DNA from: Cellulomonas dongxiuzhuiae
Lineage (GTDB): Bacteria > Actinomycetota > Actinomycetes > Actinomycetales > Cellulomonadaceae
Assembly (NCBI RefSeq): GCF_018623035.1
Contig: NZ_CP076023.1
Location: forward strand, 1,240,001 to 1,304,000
Reading direction: 5' to 3'
Length of the DNA: 64,000 nt
The stretch's first letter is position 1. Each line of letters opens with the position of its first letter. A model generated the notes under the pieces. The model saw nothing but the letters and a program-made list of their open reading frames with translations, made no database searches and had not been told where the DNA came from. A program made the position numbers and the translations under genes. Below, piece after piece: positions 27,569 to 37,963 of this stretch.

Positions 27569-27608
27569 GCCCCTCGTCCAGCCCGGTGCCCGGGTCGAGG
27601 GGCTTTTT
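27569..27608 (+). terminator. Attenuator terminator upstream of ilvB
   Basis: GCCCCTCG (27569-27576) pairs with CGAGGGGC (27596-27603), with further pairing inside (CCCGG/CCGGG), followed directly by five T. It lies between the leader peptide and ilvB, so it ends the transcript early unless the ribosome stalls on the Ile/Leu/Val codons. Confidence 0.88.
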
Positions 27609-27682
27609 CGTGCCCGACGTCCGTCCGGCGCGGCCCCCCGCACCGGACGACCACACCCGCACTCGACCCGCAGGAGACGACC

Positions 27683-29551
27683 ATGGTCCAGGGTCCCCAT
27701 CCCGCACCCCCCCGCAGCACCGTGCGCCCCGTGCGCCCGGCAGCGGACGGGCTGCCCCGCCCCGCCGAGTCGCCGGCCGACGCGCCGCGACGCATCGGGC
27801 CCGAGAAGGTCACGGGCGCGCAGTCGATCGTCCGCTCGCTGGAGGAGGCGGGCGTCGAGGTCGTCTTCGGGATCCCGGGTGGCGCGATCCTGCCCACCTA
27901 CGACCCGCTCATGGACTCGACCCGGGTCCGGCACATCCTCGTGCGGCACGAGCAGGGCGGCGGGCACGCCGCGGCCGGCTACGCGTACTCCTCGGGCAAG
28001 GTCGGCGTCACGATGGCGACGTCCGGGCCGGGTGCGACCAACCTCGTGACCGCGATCGCCGACGCCAACATGGACTCGGTGCCGATGGTCGCGATCACCG
28101 GCCAGGTCGGCGCGTCGCTGATCGGCACGGACGCGTTCCAGGAGGCCGACATCGTCGGCATCACGCTGCCGGTCACCAAGCACAACTACCTGGTCACCGA
28201 CCCGGACGACATCCCGCGCACCATCGCCGAGGCGTTCCACATCGCCTCGACCGGCCGGCCGGGCCCGGTCCTCGTCGACATCGCCAAGTCCGCGATGCAG
28301 GCGCAGACCACGTTCTCCTGGCCGCAGGACATCACGCTGCCGGGCTACCACCCGGTCACCAAGCCGCACGCCAAGCAGATCCGCGAGGCTGCGCGCCTGC
28401 TGGCGACGTCGCGCCGACCGGTGCTGTACGTCGGCGGAGGCGTGGTCCGCGCGGGCGCCTCCGACCTGCTGCGACGCCTCACCGACACCTCGGGCGCGCC
28501 CGTCGTCACCACGCTGATGGCCCGCGGCGCCCTGCCGGACTCGCACCCGCAGAACCTCGGCATGCCCGGCATGCACGGGACCGTCGCGGCGGTCGCCGCG
28601 CTGCAGAAGGCCGACCTCGTCATCGCCCTCGGCGCCCGGTTCGACGACCGCGTGACCGGCCTGCTGTCGTCGTTCGCACCGCTGGCGACCGTGGTGCACG
28701 CCGACATCGACCCCGCGGAGATCGGCAAGAACAAGCGCACCGACGTGCCGATCGTCGGCGACCTGCGCGAGGTCATCGCCGACCTGCTGCCGGAGCTCGA
28801 GCGCGAGCACGGCCAGCACGGCAGGCCCGACCTCGAGGCGTGGTGGCAGCAGCTCGACGCCTGGCGCGAGACGTTCCCGCTGGGCTTCGACGAGCCGTCG
28901 GACGGCCACCTGGCACCCCAGCACGTGATCTCGCGCATCGGGGAGATCTCGGGGCCGGAGTCGATCTTCGTGGCGGGTGTGGGGCAGCACCAGATGTGGG
29001 CCGCGCAGTTCATCAAGTACGAGCGGCCCGGCGCCTGGATCAACTCCGGCGGGCTGGGGACGATGGGCTTCTCGGTGCCCGCGGCCATGGGCGCGAAGGT
29101 CGGCGACCCCAGCCGCACGGTGTGGTCCATCGACGGTGACGGCTGCTTCCAGATGACCAACCAGGAGCTCGCCACCTGCACGATCAACGAGATCCCGATC
29201 AAGGTCGCGGTCATCAACAACAGCTCGCTCGGCATGGTCCGGCAGTGGCAGACGCTGTTCTACGAGTCGCGCTACTCCAACACCGACCTGCACACGGGCC
29301 ACGGCACGGCACGCGTCCCCGACTTCGTGAAGCTGGCGGACGCGTACGGCGCCGTGGGCCTGCGGTGCGAGACGAAGGCGGACGTCGACGCGACGATCAA
29401 GCGCGCGATGGAGATCGACGACCGGCCCGTCGTCGTCGACTTCACGGTGTCGCGCGACGCCATGGTGTGGCCGATGGTCGCCGCCGGCGTCAGCAACGAC
29501 GCCATCCAGTACGCGCGCGGCATCAGCCCCGCGTGGGACCGCGAGGACTGA
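27683..29551 (+). CDS. ilvB: Acetolactate synthase large subunit
   Basis: 622 residues. ATG 27683 has CAGGAG 7 nt upstream. A Pro-rich N-terminal stretch of about 45 residues is followed by the thiamine-diphosphate enzyme core: [17 protein letters not shown], catalytic Glu90 in [15 protein letters not shown], the FAD-binding middle domain, and the ThDP motif [15 protein letters not shown] with the closing [12 protein letters not shown]. It condenses two pyruvates, or pyruvate with 2-ketobutyrate, in the first common step of valine, leucine and isoleucine synthesis. It heads ilvBNC, with the regulatory subunit 16 nt downstream, and sits behind an attenuator. Confidence 0.97.
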   Translation: MVQGPHPAPPRSTVRPVRPAADGLPRPAESPADAPRRIGPEKVTGAQSIVRSLEEAGVEVVFGIPGGAILPTYDPLMDSTRVRHILVRHEQGGGHAAAGYAYSSGKVGVTMATSGPGATNLVTAIADANMDSVPMVAITGQVGASLIGTDAFQEADIVGITLPVTKHNYLVTDPDDIPRTIAEAFHIASTGRPGPVLVDIAKSAMQAQTTFSWPQDITLPGYHPVTKPHAKQIREAARLLATSRRPVLYVGGGVVRAGASDLLRRLTDTSGAPVVTTLMARGALPDSHPQNLGMPGMHGTVAAVAALQKADLVIALGARFDDRVTGLLSSFAPLATVVHADIDPAEIGKNKRTDVPIVGDLREVIADLLPELEREHGQHGRPDLEAWWQQLDAWRETFPLGFDEPSDGHLAPQHVISRIGEISGPESIFVAGVGQHQMWAAQFIKYERPGAWINSGGLGTMGFSVPAAMGAKVGDPSRTVWSIDGDGCFQMTNQELATCTINEIPIKVAVINNSSLGMVRQWQTLFYESRYSNTDLHTGHGTARVPDFVKLADAYGAVGLRCETKADVDATIKRAMEIDDRPVVVDFTVSRDAMVWPMVAAGVSNDAIQYARGISPAWDRED

Positions 29552-29567
29552 GGAAGGTAGCCGAGCC

Positions 29568-31182
<1,615 letters not shown>

Positions 31183-31200
31183 CCCACCCCGGTAGAGGTC

Positions 31201-31239
31201 GCGAGAGAGCAATCCGGTCGCACCGGATCGCTCTCTCGC
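31201..31239. repeat. Long inverted repeat after ilvC, member of an intergenic repeat family
   Basis: GCGAGAGAGCAATCCGGT (31201-31218) and ACCGGATCGCTCTCTCGC (31222-31239) are inverse complements with one mismatch around CGC. It can terminate or stabilise the ilvBNC transcript. Related sequence appears again at 43019-43091, so it is probably a dispersed REP-like element rather than a simple terminator. Confidence 0.75.
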
Positions 31240-31347
31240 GCCCCACGGAGGGGTGGGCACGGGGTGCGGCGGCGGGGGGTGTGGGGGAGGATCGCCGCGG
31301 CCCCGTCGGACGGGGTGGACGATCGCGCACGACGACGAGGGGTGACC

Positions 31348-31896
31348 ATGACCGAGCAGCCGACGGTGGACGCCGAGACCGGCACGCAGGACACGCGGAT
31401 CGCGGACTTCTGGGACGCGGCACGCGGGCACCTGGGCTGGGGCAAGCTCGACACCGTGCTGGGGGAGTCGGTCGACGGCGCCGTCCCGCCGCCCGCCTGG
31501 TCCTTCGGCGACGACGCGCGACTGGCGGACGAGCTGCTCGCGCTGGTCCTCGAGGGCCGCAAGACGGCGACGGCGACCGCGCTCGTGGAGTTCACGTCGG
31601 GCGACGAGCCGTTGCCGCGCGTGGGCAGCGTCTCGATCGTGCTGGACTCGTCCGGCGACCCCCGCGCCCTGGTGCGCACGACCGACGTCGAGGTCGTGCC
31701 GTTCGACCGCGTGGACGCCGCGCACGCCGCAGCGGAGGGCGAGGACGACGGGACGCTGGAGTCCTGGCGGCGCGAGCACGAGGTGTACTGGCGTCGGGTC
31801 CTGGGCGCCGACGGGTTCTCGCCCACCATGGACGTGGTCGTCGAGCGCTTCGAGCTCGTGTACCCGACGCAGGGACCGACGCCGCCCGTCGACTGA
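31348..31896 (+). CDS. ASCH-domain protein
   Basis: 182 residues. ATG 31348 follows GAGGGGTGACC; the upstream frame to 31264 has no ribosome site. The core ELLALVLEGRKTATATALVE is the ASCH-domain opening with the GRKTAT motif, followed by LPRVGSVSIVLDSSGDPRAL and later FSPTMDVVVERFELVY. ASCH proteins have a PUA-like beta barrel; some bind RNA, and YqfB-type members hydrolyse N4-acetylcytidine. This one is longer and closer to the group annotated only as ASCH domain. Monocistronic between ilvC and leuB; function unknown. Confidence 0.85.
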   Translation: MTEQPTVDAETGTQDTRIADFWDAARGHLGWGKLDTVLGESVDGAVPPPAWSFGDDARLADELLALVLEGRKTATATALVEFTSGDEPLPRVGSVSIVLDSSGDPRALVRTTDVEVVPFDRVDAAHAAAEGEDDGTLESWRREHEVYWRRVLGADGFSPTMDVVVERFELVYPTQGPTPPVD

Positions 31897-31908
31897 TCGG
31901 ACTGTGAG

Positions 31909-31927
31909 ACGCCTCGTTCCGAGGCGT
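31909..31927. terminator. Hairpin between the ASCH gene and leuB
   Basis: ACGCCTCG (31909-31916), loop TTC, CGAGGCGT (31920-31927): a perfect 8-bp stem 13 nt after the ASCH stop, without a T-run. The leuB -10 (TAGGCT, 31939-31944) lies just downstream. Confidence 0.6.
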
Positions 31928-31950
31928 GGACACGGGTCTAGGCTGGTCCC

Positions 31951-33015
31951 ATGGCTGACACGACCTCTCCCTCTTCTCTGAACCTGGCCGTCGTGGCCGG
32001 CGACGGCATCGGCACGGAGGTCGTCGAGCAGGGTCTGCTCGTGCTCGAGCAGGCGCTGCACGGCACCGGCACCACGGTGCGCACGACGGACTTCGACCTC
32101 GGCGCGCGCCGCTGGCACGCCACGGGCGAGACGCTCACGGACGAGGACCTCGCCGCGATCCGCGTGCACGACGCGATCCTGCTCGGCGCCATCGGCGACC
32201 CGGGCGTGCCCTCCGGCGTGCTCGAGCGCGGGCTGCTGCTCAAGCTGCGCTTCGCGCTGGACCACTACGTGAACCTGCGTCCCGGCAAGCTCTTCCCCGG
32301 CGTGACGAGCCCGCTCGCGGCCCCCGGCGACGTCGACTTCGTGGTCGTGCGGGAGGGCACCGAGGGGCCGTACGTCGGCAACGGCGGCGCCATCCGCGTC
32401 GGCACCCCCCACGAGGTGGCCAACGAGGTCAGCGTCAACACCGCGTTCGGCGTGGAGCGCGTCGTGCGCGACGCCTTCGCCCGCGCCGCCGCGCGCCCCC
32501 GCCGCAAGCTCACGCTCGTGCACAAGCACAACGTGCTGGTCCACGCCGGCCACCTGTGGCGCCGCACGGTCGAGGCCGTCAACGCCGAGTTCCCGGACGT
32601 CACGGTGGACTACCTGCACGTCGACGCCGCGACGATCTTCCTCGTGACGAACCCGTCGCGCTTCGACGTGATCGTCACCGACAACCTCTTCGGTGACATC
32701 CTCACCGACCTGGCGGCGGCCATCACGGGCGGCATCGGCCTGGCGGCGTCGGCGAACATCAACCCCGACCGCACGGCCCCGAGCATGTTCGAGCCCGTGC
32801 ACGGCTCCGCGCCCGACATCGCGGGCCAGGGCAAGGCCGATCCCACGGCGACGGTGCTGTCGGTCGCCATGCTGCTCGACCATGTCGGCCTGCCGGACGC
32901 GGCCCGCGCGGTGGAGACGGCCGTCGCGGCCGACCTCGCCGAGCGCGGCTCCGCCGAGCGAGTACGGTCGACGGCCGAGGTGGGCAAGGACCTCGCCGCG
33001 CGCGTCGCCGGCTGA
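31951..33015 (+). CDS. leuB: 3-isopropylmalate dehydrogenase
   Basis: 354 residues. It opens [20 protein letters not shown], has [20 protein letters not shown] for substrate binding, the metal-binding [20 protein letters not shown] and the NAD-binding [19 protein letters not shown]. It oxidises and decarboxylates 3-isopropylmalate in leucine synthesis. ATG 31951 is leaderless: TAGGCT ends exactly 6 nt before it. There is no attenuator, unlike ilvB and cimA. ilvE follows after 128 nt, possibly in the same transcript. Confidence 0.96.
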   Translation: MADTTSPSSLNLAVVAGDGIGTEVVEQGLLVLEQALHGTGTTVRTTDFDLGARRWHATGETLTDEDLAAIRVHDAILLGAIGDPGVPSGVLERGLLLKLRFALDHYVNLRPGKLFPGVTSPLAAPGDVDFVVVREGTEGPYVGNGGAIRVGTPHEVANEVSVNTAFGVERVVRDAFARAAARPRRKLTLVHKHNVLVHAGHLWRRTVEAVNAEFPDVTVDYLHVDAATIFLVTNPSRFDVIVTDNLFGDILTDLAAAITGGIGLAASANINPDRTAPSMFEPVHGSAPDIAGQGKADPTATVLSVAMLLDHVGLPDAARAVETAVAADLAERGSAERVRSTAEVGKDLAARVAG

Positions 33016-33143
33016 CCCCTCCCGGGGCGAGCCGACGACGACGCGCTCGGCGCGTCCGTCGCTGCGCAGGCTCGCGCCTGCTCCTGTCCACCCGGCCGTC
33101 CGCACCGGTACCGTCGACGTCGACCCTGGTGAAAGGCCCCCTG

Positions 33144-34250
33144 ATGAGCACCGTGACGACCCCCACGTCCCCGACCTTCGAGATCCACCTCAGCGACACC
33201 CCGGCGTCCACCGCCGAGCGAGAGGCGGCGTTGGCCGCGCCCCGGTTCGGTGTCGCCTTCACCGACCACATGGCCCGCATCTCCTGGACGCAGGACGCCG
33301 GGTGGACCCACCGCCGGGTCGAGAAGTACGGCCCCCTCCAGCTCGACCCCGCGACCGCCGTCCTGCACTACGGGCAGGAGGTCTTCGAGGGCCTCAAGGC
33401 GTACCGGTACCCGGACGGCACGGTGTGGTCGTTCCGCCCGGAGGCCAACGCGGCACGCTTCGCGCGCTCGGCGTACCGGCTCGCGCTGCCCGAGCTCCCC
33501 GAGGCGGACTTCCTCGGGGCGATCAAGGCCCTCGTCGAGGTCGACCGCGCCTGGATCCCGCCGGGGGACGAGACGAGCCTGTACCTGCGTCCGTTCATGT
33601 ACGCCTCCGAGCCGTTCCTGGGAGTGCGGCCGTCCCTCGAGGCCGAGTTCCTCGTCATCGCCTCGCCCGTGGGCCCGTACTTCGCCGGCGGGGTCACGCC
33701 GGTGTCGATCTGGGTGTCGCGGGAGTACGCCCGCGCCGGGAGCGGCGGCACGGGCGCCGCGAAGTGCGGCGGCAACTACGCGGCGAGCCTCCTGCCGCAG
33801 CAGCAGGCCCACGCCAAGGGCTTCGACCAGGTGTGCTTCCTCGACGCGCGGACGGGCACGCAGCTCGAGGAGCTCGGCGGCATGAACATCGTCGTCGTGC
33901 GCGCCGACGGCTCCGTGGTGACCCCGCCGTTGTCCGGCACGATCCTCGAGGGCGTCACGCGCGCGTCGATCCTCACGCTGCTCGCGGAGGCGGGCCACGA
34001 GGTCGCGGAGCGCCCCCTGCTGCTGGAGGAGCTGCGCGCCGGCCTCGCGGACGGCAGCGTCACCGAGGTGTTCGCGTGCGGCACCGCGGCCGTCATGACG
34101 CCCATCGGCCGCCTCGCGAGCGACGACTTCGACCTCGTCGTGGGCGACGGGACGGCGGGCCCCGTCACGACGCGCATCCGGGCGCAGCTCACGGACATCC
34201 AGTACGGGCGCGCGTCCGACTCGCACGGGTGGATGCACCGCCTCGTCTGA
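33144..34250 (+). CDS. ilvE: Branched-chain amino acid aminotransferase
   Basis: 368 residues, fold-type IV PLP enzyme. ATG 33144 has GAAAGG 7 nt upstream; GTG 33129 would include that site. Lys207 in GTGAAKCGGNYAASL carries PLP; YGQEVFEGLKAYR, YLRPFMYASEPFLGV and ELGGMNIVVV are family hallmarks. It performs the last step of valine, leucine and isoleucine synthesis. The transcript ends at a very long palindrome just after the stop. Confidence 0.96.
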   Translation: MSTVTTPTSPTFEIHLSDTPASTAEREAALAAPRFGVAFTDHMARISWTQDAGWTHRRVEKYGPLQLDPATAVLHYGQEVFEGLKAYRYPDGTVWSFRPEANAARFARSAYRLALPELPEADFLGAIKALVEVDRAWIPPGDETSLYLRPFMYASEPFLGVRPSLEAEFLVIASPVGPYFAGGVTPVSIWVSREYARAGSGGTGAAKCGGNYAASLLPQQQAHAKGFDQVCFLDARTGTQLEELGGMNIVVVRADGSVVTPPLSGTILEGVTRASILTLLAEAGHEVAERPLLLEELRAGLADGSVTEVFACGTAAVMTPIGRLASDDFDLVVGDGTAGPVTTRIRAQLTDIQYGRASDSHGWMHRLV

Positions 34251-34264
34251 GCGGCGGCTGACCG

Positions 34265-34308
34265 ACGACGAGGGGCGGGCACCCGTACGGGTGCCCGCCC
34301 CTCGTCGT
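34265..34308. terminator. Bidirectional terminator, 44-bp perfect palindrome
   Basis: The two 20-base arms (34265-34284, 34289-34308) are perfectly complementary and the central GTAC is itself palindromic. It begins 14 nt after the ilvE stop and ends 14 nt before the stop of the convergent membrane protein gene, so it can serve both transcripts. Confidence 0.88.
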
Positions 34309-34322
34309 CCCGGGGGTGGACG

Positions 34323-34886
34323 TCACACGGCGACGCGCCGCACGGTCCAGCCGAGCACGCCGGTCAGCAGCGACCACACGGCGATGCCGATGAGCAGGTT
34401 GACGATGCCGGTGGCGATCGCCGACCCGGCCTCGTCGGTCCACGTCAGCGGCAGCAGGGTCGCCACGACGGTCGCCAGGCCGAGGATCCAGCCGAAGAAC
34501 GCCCGGGGGCGCGGCGTCGTCAGGACCAGCAGCTGCAGCAGGGCGGCGGCGGCCACGGCGACGAGGACGCCCCCGAGGATGTACGCGCCCATCGCCGAAC
34601 CGGTGCCGAACGGGTCGCGCAGCACCAGCTCGATCCGCAGGATCCTCTCGAGGACGATGACGCCCACGACCCCCACGAGGGCCGCGACGAACGCGGTGGC
34701 GGCCGCGCCGGCCCAGAACCGGCCCGTCTCGACGGTGAGGCGGGTCTCGGTGCGCGGCGGCGCCGTCGAGGCGGGGGCGACCGCGGGCGCCGACGCGGGC
34801 ACGGTCGGGGGTGCGGCGGTCGGGGGGACCGCCTCGTACCTGCGGGTCGGCTCGTCCTGCGGCCGGCCGGAGGTGGGGATCGACAT
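34323..34886 (-). CDS. Four-helix membrane protein (DUF6069-like)
   Basis: 187 residues. ATG 34886 follows AGGAGCC; the longer frame to 35015 lacks a ribosome site and runs into the cimA leader region. A Pro/Ala/Thr-rich cytoplasmic N-terminus of about 65 residues precedes four hydrophobic helices, the last two ending LTWTDEAGSAIATGIVNLLI and LLTGVLGWTVRRVAV. The spacing of helices resembles small actinobacterial membrane proteins of the DUF6069 type. No function is known. Confidence 0.75.
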   Translation of the reverse strand: MSIPTSGRPQDEPTRRYEAVPPTAAPPTVPASAPAVAPASTAPPRTETRLTVETGRFWAGAAATAFVAALVGVVGVIVLERILRIELVLRDPFGTGSAMGAYILGGVLVAVAAAALLQLLVLTTPRPRAFFGWILGLATVVATLLPLTWTDEAGSAIATGIVNLLIGIAVWSLLTGVLGWTVRRVAV

Positions 34887-35071
34887 CGTCGGCTCCTGTC
34901 TCGCACGGGACGTCGGGTCGCGCGCACGCGTGACGTCAGCGCTCACCGTAGCGACCGGGTGCCCGTTCGGCACCGGTTGGTCCCCGTTGCCCGGCCAGCG
35001 TCGTGCAGGAACCACCCGTCCGCATGATGGACGGGGTGCCGTGCGCGGCCGCGTTGTGCCACGATCGCCGT

Positions 35072-35101
35072 GTGACCCGCTTCACGCTCATCATCGCGTA
35101 G
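35072..35101 (+). CDS. cimA leader peptide (9 aa, Thr/Leu/Ile codons)
   Basis: GTG 35072 opens MTRFTLIIA, ending TAG 35101. CACGAT (35060-35065) ends 6 nt before the GTG, so the peptide would start a leaderless transcript. The consecutive ATC ATC codons after CTC fit control by isoleucine (and leucine) charging of the citramalate pathway. A hairpin starts at the last base of the stop codon and a T-tailed terminator follows, so the same attenuation logic as at ilvB is expected. Confidence 0.8.
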   Translation: MTRFTLIIA

Positions 35102-35155
35102 CGCGTCGGCCGACCAGCCGACGCGCAGACCTCCCGTACCTCGGGGGGTCTTTTT
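35101..35155 (+). terminator. Attenuator structure upstream of cimA
   Basis: Two hairpins in series: GCGCGTCGGC (35101-35110) with GCCGACGCGC (35117-35126), a perfect 10-bp stem beginning at the leader stop codon, then GACCTCCC (35128-35135) with GGGGGGTC (35143-35150, one G-U) followed by TTTTT. The second is the terminator; the first may form or not depending on ribosome position. The antiterminator pairing is not evident by eye. Confidence 0.82.
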
Positions 35156-35287
35156 GTTGGTCCAGACGTCCGTGGGCACCACCCCCGCCCGCACGACACG
35201 TCGACGAGGCACCGGCACCACCCCCGCCGGACGCGCACCCCCTGCCGCCCCGCCGACGCACGCCCGCACCGCCCCGAGGAGCCCTCC

Positions 35288-36928
35288 GTGACACAGTCCA
35301 CGGCACCCGCGTCGACCACGTCGTCGCCGTTCCACGTCTACGACACCACGCTGCGTGACGGCGCCCAGCAGGAGGGCATCAACCTGTCGGTCGCCGACAA
35401 GCTGGCGATCGCGCCGATGCTCGACGAGCTGGGCGTGGGGTTCATCGAGGGCGGCTGGCCGGGCGCCGTGCCCAAGGACACGGAGTTCTTCCGGCGGGCG
35501 GCGAAGGAGCTGGACCTGCGCAACGCGGAGCTGGCCGCCTTCGGCGCCACGCGCAAGGTCGGGGTGCGTGCGGCCGACGACCCGCAGGTGCGTGCGCTCC
35601 TGGACTCCGAGGCGCCCGTCGTCACGCTCGTCGCCAAGTTCGACGTGCGGCACGTCGAGCGTGCGCTGCGCACGACCGCGGACGAAGGACTGGCGATGAT
35701 CGCGGACACCGTGACGCTCCTCCTGGGGGAGGGGCGGCGCGTGTTCGTCGACGCCGAGCACTTCTTCGACGGGTACCGGTACGACGCGGCCTTCTCGCGC
35801 AGCGCCGTGCTGACCGCGTTCGAGGCCGGTGCCGAGGTCGTCGCCCTGTGCGACACCAACGGCGGCATGCTGCCGGACTGGGTGCGGGAGATCGTGCTGG
35901 AGGTCCGCGCGGCCGCCGGCCCCGACGCGCTGCTGGGCATGCACGCCCACAACGACTCCGGGTGCGCGGTCGCCAACACCCTCGCCGCCGTCGACGCCGG
36001 CTGCATGCACGTGCAGGGCACGGTCAACGGGTACGGCGAGCGCACGGGTAACGCCGACCTCCTGTCGGTCGTCGCGAACCTCGAGCTCAAGCTCGGCCGG
36101 CAGGTGCTCGCGCGGCACCCGGACGCGCCGGGCGGGCTTCCCGAGCTGACCCGCATCGCGCACGCGATCAGCGAGCTGACGAACATCTCGCCGTTCGCGC
36201 GCCAGCCGTACGTCGGCGCGAGCGCCTTCGCCCACAAGGCGGGCCTGCACGCGTCGGCGATCAAGGTCGACCCCGACCTCTACCAGCACGCGGACCCCGA
36301 GCTCGTCGGCAACGACATGCGGATGCTCGTGTCCGACATGGCAGGGCGCGCCTCGATCGAGCTCAAGGGCCGTCAGCTCGGCATCGACCTCGCGGAGCAC
36401 CCGGACGTCCTGTCGCGCGTGATGCACCGCATCAAGGACGCCGAGGCCGGCGGCTACACCTACGAGGCGGCCGACGCGTCGTTCGAGCTCGTGCTCGTCG
36501 AGGAGCTCGAGGGTGCGCGGCCGGCGTACTTCAGGGTCGAGTCGTGGCGCGCGATCGTCGAGCGCAACGGCGGACGCGGCACGGCCGCGACGGCCGAGGC
36601 GACGGTCAAGCTGCACGCGGGCGGTGAGCGCATCGTCACCACCGGCGAGGGCAACGGACCCGTCAACGCGCTGGACCACGCGCTGCGGACCGCCCTGGGA
36701 CGCGTGTACCCCGAGCTCGCCGAGTTCGAGCTCATCGACTTCAAGGTGCGCATCCTCGACCAGATGCAGGGCACGGACGCGGTGACCCGGGTGCTCATCG
36801 AGAGCACCGACGGTCAGACGTCGTGGAGCACCGTCGGCGTGGGTCCCAACCTCATCGAGGCCTCGTGGGAGGCCCTCACCGACTCCGCCATCTGGGGCCT
36901 GCGCCACCACGGGGTCCCGCCGCGCTGA
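35288..36928 (+). CDS. cimA: Citramalate synthase
   Basis: 546 residues. GTG 35288 has GAGGAG 6 nt upstream. The HMGL-like TIM barrel opens FHVYDTTLRDGAQQEG and has the metal-binding MHAHNDSGCAVANT and the catalytic NGYGERTGNADL; a C-terminal LeuA-type regulatory domain (from about residue 405) follows, ending NLIEASWEALTDSAIWGL. The pattern matches citramalate synthases rather than isopropylmalate synthases: pyruvate plus acetyl-CoA to citramalate, a threonine-independent source of 2-ketobutyrate for isoleucine. The C-terminal domain probably binds isoleucine as inhibitor. The Ile-codon leader upstream adds transcriptional control. Confidence 0.94.
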   Translation: MTQSTAPASTTSSPFHVYDTTLRDGAQQEGINLSVADKLAIAPMLDELGVGFIEGGWPGAVPKDTEFFRRAAKELDLRNAELAAFGATRKVGVRAADDPQVRALLDSEAPVVTLVAKFDVRHVERALRTTADEGLAMIADTVTLLLGEGRRVFVDAEHFFDGYRYDAAFSRSAVLTAFEAGAEVVALCDTNGGMLPDWVREIVLEVRAAAGPDALLGMHAHNDSGCAVANTLAAVDAGCMHVQGTVNGYGERTGNADLLSVVANLELKLGRQVLARHPDAPGGLPELTRIAHAISELTNISPFARQPYVGASAFAHKAGLHASAIKVDPDLYQHADPELVGNDMRMLVSDMAGRASIELKGRQLGIDLAEHPDVLSRVMHRIKDAEAGGYTYEAADASFELVLVEELEGARPAYFRVESWRAIVERNGGRGTAATAEATVKLHAGGERIVTTGEGNGPVNALDHALRTALGRVYPELAEFELIDFKVRILDQMQGTDAVTRVLIESTDGQTSWSTVGVGPNLIEASWEALTDSAIWGLRHHGVPPR

Positions 36929-37024
36929 CGCGGGCACGTCCCGCGGGTCGTCGCGCAGGGGGCGCGTGCACGACCTAGCCTCGGGGATGCACCCGAGGCC
37001 CGACCGATGGAAGGAGTCCCCCGC

Positions 37025-37927
37025 GTGTCCGGCACCGCCCCCGAGCCGCTCGACGCGTCCAGGACGCCCGTCGGCCCGCCGACGCCCGACGACGACCGCC
37101 AGGGCATGCCCCCGGCGCGTCCGCGCAGCCGGTGGTGGCTCGTCGTGGTCGTCGTCGCCGCGCTGGCGGTCGTGCTCGTGTGGCGCCCGTGGGACGGTGG
37201 CGAGCCGGCCCCCGTGCCCACGCCCGAGCCGACGCCCGAGGTCACGCCCACGCCCACGCCGGAGCCCTCGCGGACCCCGACGGCGAGCGCCGCGCCCGCG
37301 CCGGGTGCCGATGCGATCTTCGACCCGGCGACGGCGGGCAGCCTGTTCGCGACGAGCGCGGACCTCGAGCGGGACGTCCCCGGTGCGGCGGCCGGCGTCG
37401 CGCGCGGTCTGGAGCCCGGGACCCGACCGTGGGGGCTGCCCGAGGGTGCGAGCATCGACCCCGCGTCCTGCACGACGGCCGTGACGGTCGTGTCGGCGCC
37501 GCCGTCGTTCCACGACGCGACGTCCTGGGTCAACGAGGACCTGACGTTCGAGCAGGACGTCGTGGTGCTGCTCGACCCGGCGGCGGCGCGGGCCGCGTTC
37601 CGTGCGCTCGTCACGACGGTGGACGAGTGCCCGCGCTACACGCTGGACGTGCCCGGGGCGGGCGGTACGCGGTGGACGGCGGAGCCCGCACTGGAGGGCC
37701 AGGGCGTGTTCCCCGCGATCGTGCACGACCTGACGGCGCAGGTCGACGACGACACCTACCAGCAGACGACCGGCCACGTCCTGGTCGGCAACGCCATCCT
37801 CACGTGGACCGCGACGGCCCTCGACGCGAGCGACCGCCAGGACGCCCGCGCCGTGCTGGGGGACCCGGCCCAGCTCAGCGAGATGGTGGAGCGGCGCGCG
37901 CTCGCCGCCGTGCGCGGGCTGCCCTGA
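37025..37927 (+). CDS. Single-pass membrane protein with an extracytoplasmic domain, unknown function
   Basis: 300 residues. GTG 37025 is preferred since GGAAGGAG lies 8 nt upstream (inside the alternative frame from ATG 37007); TAGCCT near 36975 may be the promoter. A 40-residue Pro-rich cytoplasmic segment is followed by one membrane helix (WWLVVVVVAALAVVLVW), a Pro/Thr repeat linker (TPEPTPEVTPTPTPEPS) and an external domain of about 200 residues with two Cys (PASCTTAV, VDECPRYT) that could pair. The external domain resembles sensor-type domains of actinobacterial membrane proteins, but no specific family is recognised. Confidence 0.75.
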   Translation: MSGTAPEPLDASRTPVGPPTPDDDRQGMPPARPRSRWWLVVVVVAALAVVLVWRPWDGGEPAPVPTPEPTPEVTPTPTPEPSRTPTASAAPAPGADAIFDPATAGSLFATSADLERDVPGAAAGVARGLEPGTRPWGLPEGASIDPASCTTAVTVVSAPPSFHDATSWVNEDLTFEQDVVVLLDPAAARAAFRALVTTVDECPRYTLDVPGAGGTRWTAEPALEGQGVFPAIVHDLTAQVDDDTYQQTTGHVLVGNAILTWTATALDASDRQDARAVLGDPAQLSEMVERRALAAVRGLP

Positions 37928-37963
37928 CCCGGGTGCACCGGCGTCGACGCCTAGGCTGACCGC

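Noticed and set aside
31909..31927. Hairpin before leuB as a leucine attenuator
   Set aside because: It lies upstream of the leuB -10 and start, there is no leader peptide or T-run, and leuB looks leaderless, so the hairpin belongs to the ASCH transcript end.
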